A stretch of DNA of 21,140 nucleotides, taken from positions 1-21,140 of the forward strand of contig CALGBY010000110.1 of assembly GCA_937886445.1 (NCBI GenBank), written 5' to 3'. The translations under genes and the position numbers were made by a program. The notes under the pieces are model-generated. The model saw only the letters and a program-made list of their open reading frames with translations, was not told the origin of the DNA and did not search any database. This document shows positions 7,842-16,111 of the stretch, one piece after another; positions within the stretch are counted from its first letter, which is position 1, and each line of letters opens with the position of its first letter. The stretch comes from an uncultured Clostridia bacterium. Its GTDB lineage: Bacteria > Bacillota > Clostridia > Christensenellales > Aristaeellaceae.

Positions 7842-7874
7842 GGGTGCAAAAACAATAAAACAGAAAAGCCATGA

Positions 7875-7930
7875 GCAATACCGCACGATCAAGGCACCGC
7901 AGAGCGTGCCGACGAATTGTGCGGTATTGC
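7875..7930. repeat. Long perfect inverted repeat between convergent genes (possible bidirectional terminator)
   Basis: GCAATACCGCAC (7875-7886) and GTGCGGTATTGC (7919-7930) are a perfect 12-bp pair enclosing a second stem GGCAC/GTGCC (7893-7897/7906-7910). CCAT and ATGG outside add a few more pairs. Read on the minus strand it is followed by a T-rich stretch (CTTTTCTGTTTTATTGTTTTTG), which would suit termination of the aguA transcript. On the plus strand no T-run follows. It ends five bases before the MITE-like element. Confidence 0.5.
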
Positions 7931-7935
7931 CTTAT

Positions 7936-8096
7936 GGAAACACTGATTAAATGAGGTAGGTTCAGATGCGAGTGGATTTTGTGCAAGATGCGACCGCGAA
8001 AATCGAAGGTTTACTGGTGGTAAATCGAGATTTTTGCGGTTAACAGATTGTGCAAAAGGCACCGCAGATGAGCCTTCCGAATTAATCAGCGTTTCC
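7936..8096. mobile_element. MITE-like element 1 (161 bp, 15-bp terminal inverted repeats, TTAT target duplication)
   Basis: The ends read GGAAACACTGATTAA on the left and, inverted, GGAAACGCTGATTAA on the right (14/15). TTAT directly flanks both ends (7932-7935 and 8097-8100), as expected of a 4-base target duplication. There is no ORF inside. The interior folds as a hairpin (ACCGCGAAAATC ... GATTTTTGCGGT). A 26-base central block at 8004-8029 matches the centre of element 2 at 16310-16335 in 25 of 26 bases, which links the two as one family despite different terminal sequences. Confidence 0.7.
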
Positions 8097-8113
8097 TTAT
8101 TTATATGCTTATG

Positions 8114-9949
8114 TCAATCCCAGATCTTTCTTCCCTGCTCATCGGGGATGCCGGTGAAGCGGAAGAAATAGGTGTTGATCACATCGCACCAGCGGCGGGC
8201 GTTTTCCGTCTGCAGGGCAAACTTTTCCTTCACGCGCTCAAACACATCGCCGTCCACGCTGCCTTCAAGCGAAAGCCAGTCCTTTTCCAGCTTTACCGCG
8301 CCTTCATAGCCGCGGAAGTGGTTGTCATAGATGCGCTGCAGCAGCGTGCGCCCGTCCTTCATCACATGGTCGTACCTTACGCGGTGGAAATAGAGCAGCA
8401 GTTCCTCCGGGCAGGTATCCTGAGAGGCATACAGCGTTTTCCAGGGCTCGGGATACTGGGAGGTCATATCCGTTCCCTCCGGGCCGCGTTCCACGCCCAC
8501 CGCCTCAAAATTGGCGCGGTGATAGGTGCCCCAGGGGTCAAACTCATAGCCGTTGGTATCCACGCCGTAGTGTACGCCGGGGCGAACCATCCAGCACAGG
8601 CCGAAGGGCGACGCGTAATCCTCATACACGCGGCAGGAGATGAGAAGCATGTTTTTCAGCGTGAGGCGTTCCGCCTCGTCCTTTACGCACAGCGCGGCGG
8701 CCTCACGGGCGCAGTCCTCCGCGTCAGCCCTGCCCGTAAAGGCAAAGCGGCCGAACGCCAGCAGGTTGTATATCGCAAGGTCATGCCCCGCCCAGTTCAC
8801 GCTGTCGCCGGTATTGGCCACGGCGCACACCGCCTGCACCTTATCCGCGGGCAGCACATCCAGTATATCCTGCCACTGGGGCGGCATATAGAACAGGTCG
8901 ATCTGGTGCCCGGTATACTCCTGCGCCAGTTGCACCTCCAGCGCCTTCGTGCAGGAGGGCAGGGCGAACAGCAGGGGGGATACGCCCTCGCGCACCTGAA
9001 AATCGAAGGGGCCGCTCTTGATCTGCAATATCACATTGTCGTCAAACTGCCCGTCCAGATACGCGTAGTTATCATAGGCGGCCTTGGGACGGTCGGTAAC
9101 ATGATCGCGCCAGTCCTGACCGCAGTTGTACACAAAGCAGCGCCAGATCAGCTTGCCGCCGAAGGGCGCAAGCGCCCTTGCCAGCGTGTTCGCGCCCTCC
9201 GCGTGGTTGCGCCCGTAGGTATAGGGGCCCTCGCGGTGCTCGCTGTCGGCCTTGACAAGAAAACCGGCCAGATCCGGGATATAGTCATATACCGTTTTCG
9301 CCTGATCCTTCCACCACTGCTGCACCTTTTCGTCCAGCGGGTCCGCCGTGCCGCAGCCGTTGCGCACCGGCATGGAAAAATCCACCGCCAGGATCACGCG
9401 CACGCCGTACAGGCGCAGGATATCGGCAATTTTTTTCACCTCGGGCAGAAAATCCTCCGTGATCAGCCGGTCCGCCGGGAAATGCACATTCACGTTGTTC
9501 AGGCAGATTGCGTTGATCGAGGCGGCGGAAAGCATGAGGCCGTAGGCATGGATCAGCTCCGGATCGAACTCCACCCTGTTGTTTCTGAAGAAAAAGCTTT
9601 GTCCGGCATAGCCGCGCTCGATCGCGCCGTCCATGTTATCCCAATGGTTGAGCATACGCAGAGGATAGCGGGGCGTATGATCCCCCGTTTCGGGCTGTTT
9701 GCCGGTATACAGCGCGCGCAGCAGCGCCTGCACGCCGTAAAGCACGCCCGTTTCGCCGCCGCGCACGGTGTAAACGCCGTTTTCCTCACTGAGGGTGTAG
9801 CTCTCCCCTTCTTCGTCCGGGATCACCCTGATCTCCGGCAGCTGCATTTCAGCCCTGCGGAGCAATTCCTCCGCCAGAGCGGCGGCGTTCTTCGCAAGCG
9901 GCACAAAGTGGGGCAGATAGGGCAGGAATCCTCTCGTTTTCTGTAGCAT
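8114..9949 (-). CDS. aguA: Alpha-glucuronidase, glycoside hydrolase family 67
   Basis: 611 residues with the strongly conserved GH67 core: 'LNHWDNMDGAIERGYAGQSFF' near 100-120, 'GFLVKADSEHREGPYTYGRNHAEGANTLARAL' near 229-260, 'IWRCFVYNCGQDWRD', 'LDGQFDDNVILQIKSGPFDFQVREG' near 298-322 and 'QLAQEYTGHQ'. The acidic residues in the ADSE, AYD/LDG and VRE segments are where the family's general acid and Asp/Glu base pair lie. The enzyme removes (4-O-methyl)glucuronic acid from the non-reducing end of xylo-oligosaccharides. No signal peptide is seen, so it is cytoplasmic, acting on imported oligomers. It is shorter than the usual ~680 residues because the N-terminal GH67N domain is reduced. Start ATG 9949 has AAGGA closely upstream. 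No xylanase or sugar transporter accompanies it here. Confidence 0.94.
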   Translation of the reverse strand: MLQKTRGFLPYLPHFVPLAKNAAALAEELLRRAEMQLPEIRVIPDEEGESYTLSEENGVYTVRGGETGVLYGVQALLRALYTGKQPETGDHTPRYPLRMLNHWDNMDGAIERGYAGQSFFFRNNRVEFDPELIHAYGLMLSAASINAICLNNVNVHFPADRLITEDFLPEVKKIADILRLYGVRVILAVDFSMPVRNGCGTADPLDEKVQQWWKDQAKTVYDYIPDLAGFLVKADSEHREGPYTYGRNHAEGANTLARALAPFGGKLIWRCFVYNCGQDWRDHVTDRPKAAYDNYAYLDGQFDDNVILQIKSGPFDFQVREGVSPLLFALPSCTKALEVQLAQEYTGHQIDLFYMPPQWQDILDVLPADKVQAVCAVANTGDSVNWAGHDLAIYNLLAFGRFAFTGRADAEDCAREAAALCVKDEAERLTLKNMLLISCRVYEDYASPFGLCWMVRPGVHYGVDTNGYEFDPWGTYHRANFEAVGVERGPEGTDMTSQYPEPWKTLYASQDTCPEELLLYFHRVRYDHVMKDGRTLLQRIYDNHFRGYEGAVKLEKDWLSLEGSVDGDVFERVKEKFALQTENARRWCDVINTYFFRFTGIPDEQGRKIWD

Positions 9950-10032
9950 CTTATCCTTCTTTCCACAAAGCCGCATGCTGGGCATCCGGCTTCATACCGT
10001 TTCGCGTCGGCGCGCATGATTGATAACAGAAG

Positions 10033-10054
10033 GGAAACACCGGTCTGTGTTTCC
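10033..10054 (-). terminator. Hairpin after the MMPL gene, probable weak terminator
   Basis: On the minus strand, GGAAACAC and GTGTTTCC form a perfect 8-bp stem with a 6-base loop, followed by CTTCTGTTATC. It starts 16 bases after the MMPL stop codon and lies before aguA. The U-tract is poor, so termination may be partial. Confidence 0.45.
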
Positions 10055-10069
10055 GAAGATCCCGGAGCG

Positions 10070-12082
10070 TCATTCCCCGTCCGGGAGCGGATCCTTTTTC
10101 CTGTCGGTCAGCACGAGCAGACCGGGCAGCACGCAAAGCACCAGCACAGAGGAGATCAGCGCTCCCCTGCCCACAGCAAGGCCGATATGCCCCACATAGG
10201 GGTCGGAGATCATGAAGGCGATCAGCAGCCCGGCAGCGGTCATGATCAGGCCGCTGGTCATCACCGTGGAAAAGCCGGAATTGACCGCCAGCGCCGCCGC
10301 GCGGGGCGCGTCATGGCTGCTTCTGAGCCCCAGGTACCGGCCCGTGATCACAATGGCGTAATCCACCGTGGCGCCGATCTGTATCGCGGTGCCGATCATC
10401 TGCGTGACAAACAGCGGATGATCTCCCGCAAGGCAGGTGCAGCCGAAATTGATCCACACGCTGCTCTGGATCACCAGCACCGATATGAGCGCCGGCAGGA
10501 AGCGGCGGCAGGTGAACAACAGTATCACGAACACGAACAGCGCGGAAAGCAGGTTTACCCTCACGCTGTCTGAAACAAAGCTCTGCTTGAGCTCGTAGGC
10601 CGAGGTGATATCGCCGCACACAAGGGTGTTTCCCTCTCCGAAGCACTCCTCCGCAAGGGCTTTTACGGAAAGCAGCAGTTCCTCCGCCTCTTTGCTGTCG
10701 GGCCTGCACGGGGTCATCACCAGCACGCGGTCATGCTCCTTTCCGTGCAGCTGCGTTTCCGCGGTATCGATCACCTGCTCCGCCGCGAGCAGGCGTTCCT
10801 TCATCTCTCCCTCCGGCACGAGCGTCTTGTTCGCCTTCAGGCAGCGTATCGCCTCTTCGGCGCTCACACGCACCCCGGAGGGCATCAGCGCGCCGGTAAA
10901 ATCGCCCCGTTCAAGGGCGATCAGGCGAAAGAGCGCCTGCACGGTGCTTTCATCCGCGCCGGTGAGGGCGCTGATCTCTGCGGAGGAAAGCGGCTCCGAA
11001 AGGGAGGGCATGCTTTCCGCATCGCCCGCGATCAGCCCGTTCTCAGCAGCTGTTCTCAGCAGCGTGGGCCAGCCGATCACGCTTTCCGTTCCCGGAAGCG
11101 CGTACGCCTTTTTGACGAATGCCGCCTGCTCCTCATCGGTATCCGCGGGCACGATCACGGCCAGCACCGTGTTTCCGCCCGCGCTTTCTTCCTTTTCGCC
11201 CCGCAGCAGCGTTACCGAGCTGCCGCTGAAGGCGTATTCCGCGCGGAAGGACAGCACCGCGAAAGGCACCAGCAGGCAGAGAAAAACCACGGCCACCGCT
11301 TTGCGCCCCCTGACGGGCAGGGCGGCAAGGCGCGTTACATCCGGCACAAAGGAACGGTGCCGTGTTCTTGTGAGCAGCCGGTCAAAAAGAATGACCAGCG
11401 CCGGCATGAACAGAAACACCGTGAGCATGGAGCACACAACGCCCTTCACCAGCGCAAGGCCCAGATCCGCCCCGAAGCGGAACTGCATCAGCACCAGCGC
11501 GGAAAGGCCCGATACCGTGGTAAGCGAGGAGGAAAGGATCTCCTTCGCGGCCTTCGCCAGCGCCTTTTCGGCGGCGGGCACCGCGGCCCCGGCCCTGTCC
11601 CGCTCATCGCGGTACAGGTTCATAAAAATGATCGCGTAGTCGATGGACAGCGCCAGCTGCAGGATCACCGCCACGGTATTGGTGATGGCGGAAATGGTGC
11701 CCATCAGAAAATAGGTGCCCATATTGATCGCAGCCGATACGATGAACACCGGGAAATACACGGCAAGGTCAAAAAACGAGGCGGAGGTGAACAGGAGCAC
11801 CAGCAGGATCACCGCGAAGGCCGCCAGCAGCACGCCGGTCATTTCCTCCATCAGCGTATCATTGTAGCTGCCGCTTTCGCTCTCCTGCGAAAGCGCGGGA
11901 AACTCCTCCGCCATCACGCGCACGCCGCGGGCGGTATCGGTTGAGGCGGGCAGATAGGCGGTGATATCGGAATTTACCTTCGTCAGCCTTGTGCCGAGCA
12001 GCCCCAGCACGGTAAACACAATGAACAGAACGATCAGCACATGCCGCAGCCGTACAGTCGTTTTCGCGATCTTTTCCAGCAC
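10070..12082 (-). CDS. MMPL/RND-family membrane exporter with a shortened first extracellular loop
   Basis: 670 residues from a GTG at 12082 with GGAGG five bases upstream; the longer open frame to 12598 is the shadow of the S-component gene. Topology: TM1 about 13-30, TM2-6 about 82-240, TM7 near 275, then a ~200-residue extracellular domain, then TM8-12. The conserved Asp-Tyr pairs of proton-coupled MMPL proteins are present in TM4 (SIDYA, about 147-151) and TM10 (TVDYA). It should be a proton-driven exporter of lipids or hydrophobic compounds (YdfJ-like); the substrate is unknown. The loop between TM1 and TM2 is only about 50 residues, whereas the second is about 200; family members usually have two large porter domains. 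The join is in frame, so it may be a natural variant or an internal deletion. It is the last gene of the ecf operon, 32 bases after the S component. Confidence 0.88.
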   Translation of the reverse strand: MLEKIAKTTVRLRHVLIVLFIVFTVLGLLGTRLTKVNSDITAYLPASTDTARGVRVMAEEFPALSQESESGSYNDTLMEEMTGVLLAAFAVILLVLLFTSASFFDLAVYFPVFIVSAAINMGTYFLMGTISAITNTVAVILQLALSIDYAIIFMNLYRDERDRAGAAVPAAEKALAKAAKEILSSSLTTVSGLSALVLMQFRFGADLGLALVKGVVCSMLTVFLFMPALVILFDRLLTRTRHRSFVPDVTRLAALPVRGRKAVAVVFLCLLVPFAVLSFRAEYAFSGSSVTLLRGEKEESAGGNTVLAVIVPADTDEEQAAFVKKAYALPGTESVIGWPTLLRTAAENGLIAGDAESMPSLSEPLSSAEISALTGADESTVQALFRLIALERGDFTGALMPSGVRVSAEEAIRCLKANKTLVPEGEMKERLLAAEQVIDTAETQLHGKEHDRVLVMTPCRPDSKEAEELLLSVKALAEECFGEGNTLVCGDITSAYELKQSFVSDSVRVNLLSALFVFVILLFTCRRFLPALISVLVIQSSVWINFGCTCLAGDHPLFVTQMIGTAIQIGATVDYAIVITGRYLGLRSSHDAPRAAALAVNSGFSTVMTSGLIMTAAGLLIAFMISDPYVGHIGLAVGRGALISSVLVLCVLPGLLVLTDRKKDPLPDGE

Positions 12083-12114
12083 ATTGTCCTCCGGTTTTTT
12101 GTTGCTTATCTTTT

Positions 12115-12648
12115 TTACGCCCCGTAGCGGGACAGGCGCCTTCCCAGGCGGTACACTGTGCAAAGCACCGTGCCTACGAACGCGCCGAACACGGCCTGAA
12201 GCACCTGCGGCAGCACATAGGTGACGAACGCCGTTTCGGCGGCGCCGTACATCAGCATATGCCCCAGCGTGTAGCCGCACACCATGATCACAGCGCCCAG
12301 CGCCGCCGCCAGAACACGCGCCGCCGTACGGTGGCCGCGCAGCAGCTTCGCGCGGGCTGTCTCGATCACCAGGCACTGCGCAAAGCGCGTGATGAGGGTC
12401 ACGAGCATCGCCTGGGGGTAAAACATCATATCCCCCAGAAAAGCGCCCAGCGCGCCCGCCGCGCACCCGTACACGGGCGGCAGAAGCAGCGCCGCCGTAC
12501 ACACGAATACATCTGTAAGATAGATATGAGCCATACCGGCCGGGATGCTGAACGCGCCTGTAAGTGCGATAAGCGCCATAAACATCGCGCTCTGGCACAT
12601 CAGGCGTATCCTCTCCCGCTGCGGCACGCCCGCGTTACGCGTTTTCAT
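12115..12648 (-). CDS. ECF transporter S component (substrate-binding membrane subunit)
   Basis: 177 residues, very hydrophobic, with five or six helices. The first helix contains A21xxxA25 in 'SAMFMALIALTGA', the motif S components use to contact EcfT. 'IYLTDVFVCTAALLLPPVYGCAAGALGAFLGDMMFYP' (about 42-78) is typical of the ECF riboflavin/HmpT-like S-component superfamily. It binds a vitamin or related small molecule and imports it with EcfA1-EcfA2-EcfT, encoded upstream in the same operon. The substrate cannot be assigned by reading. ATG 12648 has GGAGG nine bases upstream and lies inside the end of the ROK gene (14-base overlap), so the two are translationally coupled. A longer start at 12666 is less well supported. 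Confidence 0.85.
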   Translation of the reverse strand: MKTRNAGVPQRERIRLMCQSAMFMALIALTGAFSIPAGMAHIYLTDVFVCTAALLLPPVYGCAAGALGAFLGDMMFYPQAMLVTLITRFAQCLVIETARAKLLRGHRTAARVLAAALGAVIMVCGYTLGHMLMYGAAETAFVTYVLPQVLQAVFGAFVGTVLCTVYRLGRRLSRYGA

Positions 12649-13516
12649 TTGCCGCGTCCTCCGCAAGGCACAGCGCGCCCACCAGCCCGCTCACCGGGTA
12701 CAGGCAGGGCTTGACGATCAGGGAAGCCATATCGCGTATGCCGGGCGCGGTAAGATATCCGCCCAGCAGCCTTTCGGTCTCCTCACGCACCTTTTCGATC
12801 AGCCCCTCATGGCCCAGCACGCCGCCGCCCAGAATGATCCTGCGCGGGGAGAGCGTAAACAGCGCCGCCGCGCACAGCTGGGCGATATACCCGGCCTCCA
12901 GCCGCCACGCGTCATGGTCATCCGGCAGGTCCCTTGCCTTCATGCCCCAGCGCTTCTCCATAGCGGGGCCGGAGGCAAGCCCTTCCCCGCAGCTTTCATG
13001 ATAAGGGCAGAAGCCCCGGGGGCAGGGGTCGCCGTCCAAAGGACGCAGCGGCATATGGCCCATTTCCGGGTGCTGCATACCGTGCACAAGGTTTCCTCCC
13101 GAAATGATGCCCGCGCCGATGCCCGTACCCACGGTAAAGTACACCGCGTCCGCGCAGCCCTTCGCCGCGCCGTAGCGGGCCTCGCCCAGCGCCGCGGCGT
13201 TCACATCGGTATCAAAGCCGCATTTCACCTGCAGCGCCTCCCGCAGCACCCGGAGAACGGGATAATTTCTCCAGGCCAGCTTGGGGGTGGCGGTGATGCA
13301 GCCGTACATCTCATCGCATTTATCCAGGCACACCGGGCCGAAGCTGGCAACGCCCAGAGACGCGATGTTCTTATCTTTGAAATAGGCGATCATCTCGGGC
13401 ATCGTTTCATCGGGCGTACGCGTGGGGATAGAGATCTGTTCCCGTATCCGCCCGTTTCCTTCGCCGATCCCCAGCACCATTTTTGTGCCGCCGGCTTCGA
13501 TCGCGCCGTAAAGCAT
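12635..13516 (-). CDS. ROK-family sugar kinase, fructokinase-like
   Basis: 293 residues from ATG 13516 with AAGGAGG ten bases upstream; the frame is open to 13672 but only the shorter form matches the family. The phosphate-binding start is 'GAIEAGGTK' (4-12). The catalytic Asp lies in 'DTDVNAAALGE' (about 102-112). The zinc site uses H154, C170, H173 and C176 in 'MGH...GFCPYHESCGEG', followed by 'GLASGPAMEKRWG'. These are features of ROK fructokinases such as ScrK/GmuE, which phosphorylate fructose at C6 using ATP in the cytoplasm. Its place between ecfT and the S component, with which it overlaps, is unusual. The true substrate might be related to what the S component imports. Confidence 0.88.
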   Translation of the reverse strand: MLYGAIEAGGTKMVLGIGEGNGRIREQISIPTRTPDETMPEMIAYFKDKNIASLGVASFGPVCLDKCDEMYGCITATPKLAWRNYPVLRVLREALQVKCGFDTDVNAAALGEARYGAAKGCADAVYFTVGTGIGAGIISGGNLVHGMQHPEMGHMPLRPLDGDPCPRGFCPYHESCGEGLASGPAMEKRWGMKARDLPDDHDAWRLEAGYIAQLCAAALFTLSPRRIILGGGVLGHEGLIEKVREETERLLGGYLTAPGIRDMASLIVKPCLYPVSGLVGALCLAEDAANENA

Positions 13517-13581
13517 AGCTGTATATCCTCCTTCGGATAAAAGCACCGGTATCTTTTTTGAAACCAGACCGGTTTTCGATA

Positions 13582-14394
13582 TCAGATGATGTGGATGAAT
13601 TTTGAAACCAGAACGCACGCGGCGATCAGCGCGGCGGTAATCAGCGCGGCGATCAGGTCTCTTTTCGTGCATTTCAGCACGCGCAGCCGCGTTCTGCCCT
13701 CGCCGCCGTGATAGCAGCGGGCCTCCATCGCCATCGCCAGATCGCCCGCGCGGCGGAAGGCGCTCACAAACAGCGGCACCAGAAGCGGGATCATCGCCTT
13801 GGCGCGCTTGAACAGGTTGCCGCTCTCAAAATCGGCTCCTCTGGCCGTCTGTGCCTTGATGATCTTATCCGCCTCCTCCAGCAGTGTGGGAATGAAGCGC
13901 AGGGCGATGGTCATCATCATCGCCATCTCATGCGCGGGAAAATGCACCACGCGGAGAGGCGAAAGCAGGCGCTCAAGGCCGTCCGTAAGCGTGATGGGCG
14001 AGGTGGACAATGTGAGCAGGCTGCTGCCCAGCACCAGCGTGACCAGCCGCAGCAGATACAGCACGGCGTTGAGCAGGCCCTCCTTTGTAAGGCGGATGAC
14101 CCACACCTCAAGCAGCACCGTTTCTCCCGAAAGGAAAAACACATTGAGCAAAAAGGTAAGGATCAGTATAAAGCGAAGCGGCTTCAGGCTTTTGATGAAC
14201 AGCCTGGCCGGAAGGCGTGAAAAACGCGCCGCGAAAAACAGATACAGGATGACCGGAACGAACGCGATCAGATTTTTTGCCATGAACACCGCCACGATGA
14301 ACGCGATGAGCAGCACGATCTTCACGCGCGGATCCAGCCTGTGCACAAAGGACTGCGCCGGATAGAACTGGCCCAGAGTGATATCAGCAAGCAT
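13582..14394 (-). CDS. ecfT: ECF transporter transmembrane component EcfT
   Basis: 270 residues, start ATG 14394 with GGAGG eight bases upstream and overlapping the end of ecfA2 by 11 bases. About five to six hydrophobic helices surround the cytoplasmic coupling region. The two coupling motifs that dock into the ATPases are ARG at 184-186 (AQTARGADF) and ARC at 225-227 (AMEARCYHGG), the latter a common variant in Firmicutes. It forms the scaffold joining EcfA1/EcfA2 to exchangeable S components in the cytoplasmic membrane. 'HRLDPRVKI' near the N-terminus is also typical of the family. Confidence 0.94.
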   Translation of the reverse strand: MLADITLGQFYPAQSFVHRLDPRVKIVLLIAFIVAVFMAKNLIAFVPVILYLFFAARFSRLPARLFIKSLKPLRFILILTFLLNVFFLSGETVLLEVWVIRLTKEGLLNAVLYLLRLVTLVLGSSLLTLSTSPITLTDGLERLLSPLRVVHFPAHEMAMMMTIALRFIPTLLEEADKIIKAQTARGADFESGNLFKRAKAMIPLLVPLFVSAFRRAGDLAMAMEARCYHGGEGRTRLRVLKCTKRDLIAALITAALIAACVLVSKFIHII

Positions 14395-15256
14395 GATGAT
14401 CACCTCCAAGCAGCTTAAGGAGCGCGGCAAGCGCTTCCTCCTTCAGGCACACAAAGGGAAAATCAAAGCCCTCTTTGTTCAGCAGCAGCGAAAGCTTTGC
14501 GCACTCGGGTACATCAAGGCCCATTTTTTCCAGCTCCTCCCCGCGGGAAAACACCTCCCGCGGTGTGCCCTCCATGGCCACGGTGCCGTTGCTCATCACG
14601 CACACCCTTGTGGCCCAGCGCGCCGCGTCATCCATGTTATGGCTGATCATCACCACCGTGGTGCCGTTTTCGTGCAGCTTTCCGATCGTTTCCAGCATTT
14701 CCTCCCGGCTGCCCGGGTCCAGCCCCGCTGTGGGCTCATCCAGCACCAGCACATCGGGCTCCATGGCCAGCACACCGGCGATCGCCGCGCGGCGCATCTG
14801 GCCGCCCGAAAGCTCAAAGGGAGATTTTTCGGCCACCGTGTCAAAATCCAGCCCCACCCTTTCAATGGCCTCTCTCACGCGGCGGCTGATCTCCTCCTTA
14901 TCAAGGCCCAGGTTGCCCGGGCCGAAGGCCACATCCTTTTCCACCGTTTCCTCAAAAAGCTGGTATTCGGGATACTGAAACACCAGGCCCACCCTGCGGC
15001 GCAGGAGCAGCCTGTCAAAGCCCTTTTCGTTGATATCGTGCTTCCCGGTCTCATCCTCCCAGTACACATGGCCGTCCGTGGGCTTCATCAGCCCGTTAAG
15101 ATGCTGCACCAGCGTGCTCTTGCCGGAGCCGGTATGACCGATCAGGAAAAGGAACTCCCCCTCCTCAACGGTCATGTTCACATTATCCAGCGCCACCGCG
15201 GAAAACGGGCTGCCTTCCTGATATACATGCCTTACTTTGTCCAGGATGATGCGCAT
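14384..15256 (-). CDS. ecfA2: ECF transporter ATPase EcfA2
   Basis: 290 residues. Walker A GHTGSGKST (40-48), Q-loop FQYPEYQLF (93-101), signature LSGGQ (149-153), Walker B VLVLDE (169-174), 'TAGLDP' and switch His in 'MISHNMDD'. The 'FQYPEYQLFEETV' Q-loop region and the long C-terminal extension that holds EcfA pairs are typical of EcfA2 (the EcfA' subunit). The ATG at 15256 has GGGAGGTG five bases upstream and overlaps the end of ecfA1 by 25 bases. It powers vitamin uptake as a heterodimer with EcfA1. Confidence 0.95.
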   Translation of the reverse strand: MRIILDKVRHVYQEGSPFSAVALDNVNMTVEEGEFLFLIGHTGSGKSTLVQHLNGLMKPTDGHVYWEDETGKHDINEKGFDRLLLRRRVGLVFQYPEYQLFEETVEKDVAFGPGNLGLDKEEISRRVREAIERVGLDFDTVAEKSPFELSGGQMRRAAIAGVLAMEPDVLVLDEPTAGLDPGSREEMLETIGKLHENGTTVVMISHNMDDAARWATRVCVMSNGTVAMEGTPREVFSRGEELEKMGLDVPECAKLSLLLNKEGFDFPFVCLKEEALAALLKLLGGDHHAC

Positions 15257-16080
15257 TTTTTCACCTCCCGAACCATATCCTCCGCGTTCAGCACAAAAGA
15301 AGGGATATCCACACCCTTTTCACGAAGCGCCCCGGCCAGCTCCGTCATCACAGGCTGGCGCAGGCGGTATTTGAAAAGCTCCTCTTTCCTGCCGAACACC
15401 TCTTCCGGCGTTCCCTCCGTTACAGCGGCGCCGTCATGCATCACCATCACCCGGTCCGCCACCGCGGCCTCCTCCATATAATGGGTGATCCATACCACCG
15501 TCAGCCCCTTTTCCCGGTTCAGACGGCGCACCGTATCAAAAACATCCTGTCTCCCGCGCGGGTCCAGCATGGCGGTGGCCTCATCAAAGATGATGGCCTC
15601 CGGCTGCATCGCCAGCACCCCGGCGATGGCCACGCGCTGCTTCTGGCCGCCGCTCAGATGATGCGGAGCGCGGTCGATATACTCCAGCATGCCCACATCC
15701 GAGAGCGCCCTGTTGATCCTTTCCGGCATCAGGGCCGGATCCACCCCCAGGTTTTCAAGGCCAAACGCCACATCATCCCGCACCGCTGTCGCCACCAGCT
15801 GGTTATCGGGGTTCTGAAACACCATACCGGCGCGGCGGCGGATCTCCCAGGTGTTCTCCTCCCGGGCGGTATCCATGCCGTACACCGTCACTTTTCCCTC
15901 ATCGGGCACATACAGCCCGTTGAGCAGCTTGGCCAGCGTGCTCTTGCCGGAGCCGTTCTGCCCCAGCACCGCGTAAAAAGCCCCTTTGGGCACACGGAAG
16001 GTCACATCCCTTACCGCGGGCGTTTCCTCCCCCTCATAAGCATAGGTCACATGCTCAGCACAGATCAGATCATCTACCAT
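15232..16080 (-). CDS. ecfA1: ECF transporter ATPase EcfA1
   Basis: 282 residues. Walker A GQNGSGKST (40-48), Q-loop FQNPDNQ (89-95), signature LSGGQ (142-146), Walker B IIFDE (163-167), 'ATAMLDP' and switch His in 'WITHYMEE'. The 'VFQNPDNQLVATAVRDDVAFG' block is diagnostic of EcfA1. Chosen start ATG 16080 with AAAGG six bases upstream; the frame extends seven more codons without a better site. First gene of a six-gene operon (ecfA1, ecfA2, ecfT, ROK kinase, S component, MMPL) behind a promoter with a perfect -10 box. Confidence 0.95.
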   Translation of the reverse strand: MVDDLICAEHVTYAYEGEETPAVRDVTFRVPKGAFYAVLGQNGSGKSTLAKLLNGLYVPDEGKVTVYGMDTAREENTWEIRRRAGMVFQNPDNQLVATAVRDDVAFGLENLGVDPALMPERINRALSDVGMLEYIDRAPHHLSGGQKQRVAIAGVLAMQPEAIIFDEATAMLDPRGRQDVFDTVRRLNREKGLTVVWITHYMEEAAVADRVMVMHDGAAVTEGTPEEVFGRKEELFKYRLRQPVMTELAGALREKGVDIPSFVLNAEDMVREVKKCASSWTK

Positions 16081-16111
16081 GGTTCGCCTTTCTTTGTACA
16101 CAAACAGAAGA

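Noticed and set aside
8105..9946. 613-codon plus-strand frame opposite aguA
   Set aside because: Antisense shadow of a clear GH67 gene; composition is not protein-like.
12083..12598. N-terminal extension of the MMPL frame
   Set aside because: It reads through the S-component gene in another frame, is Arg/Gly-rich, and the real GTG start at 12082 has GGAGG upstream.
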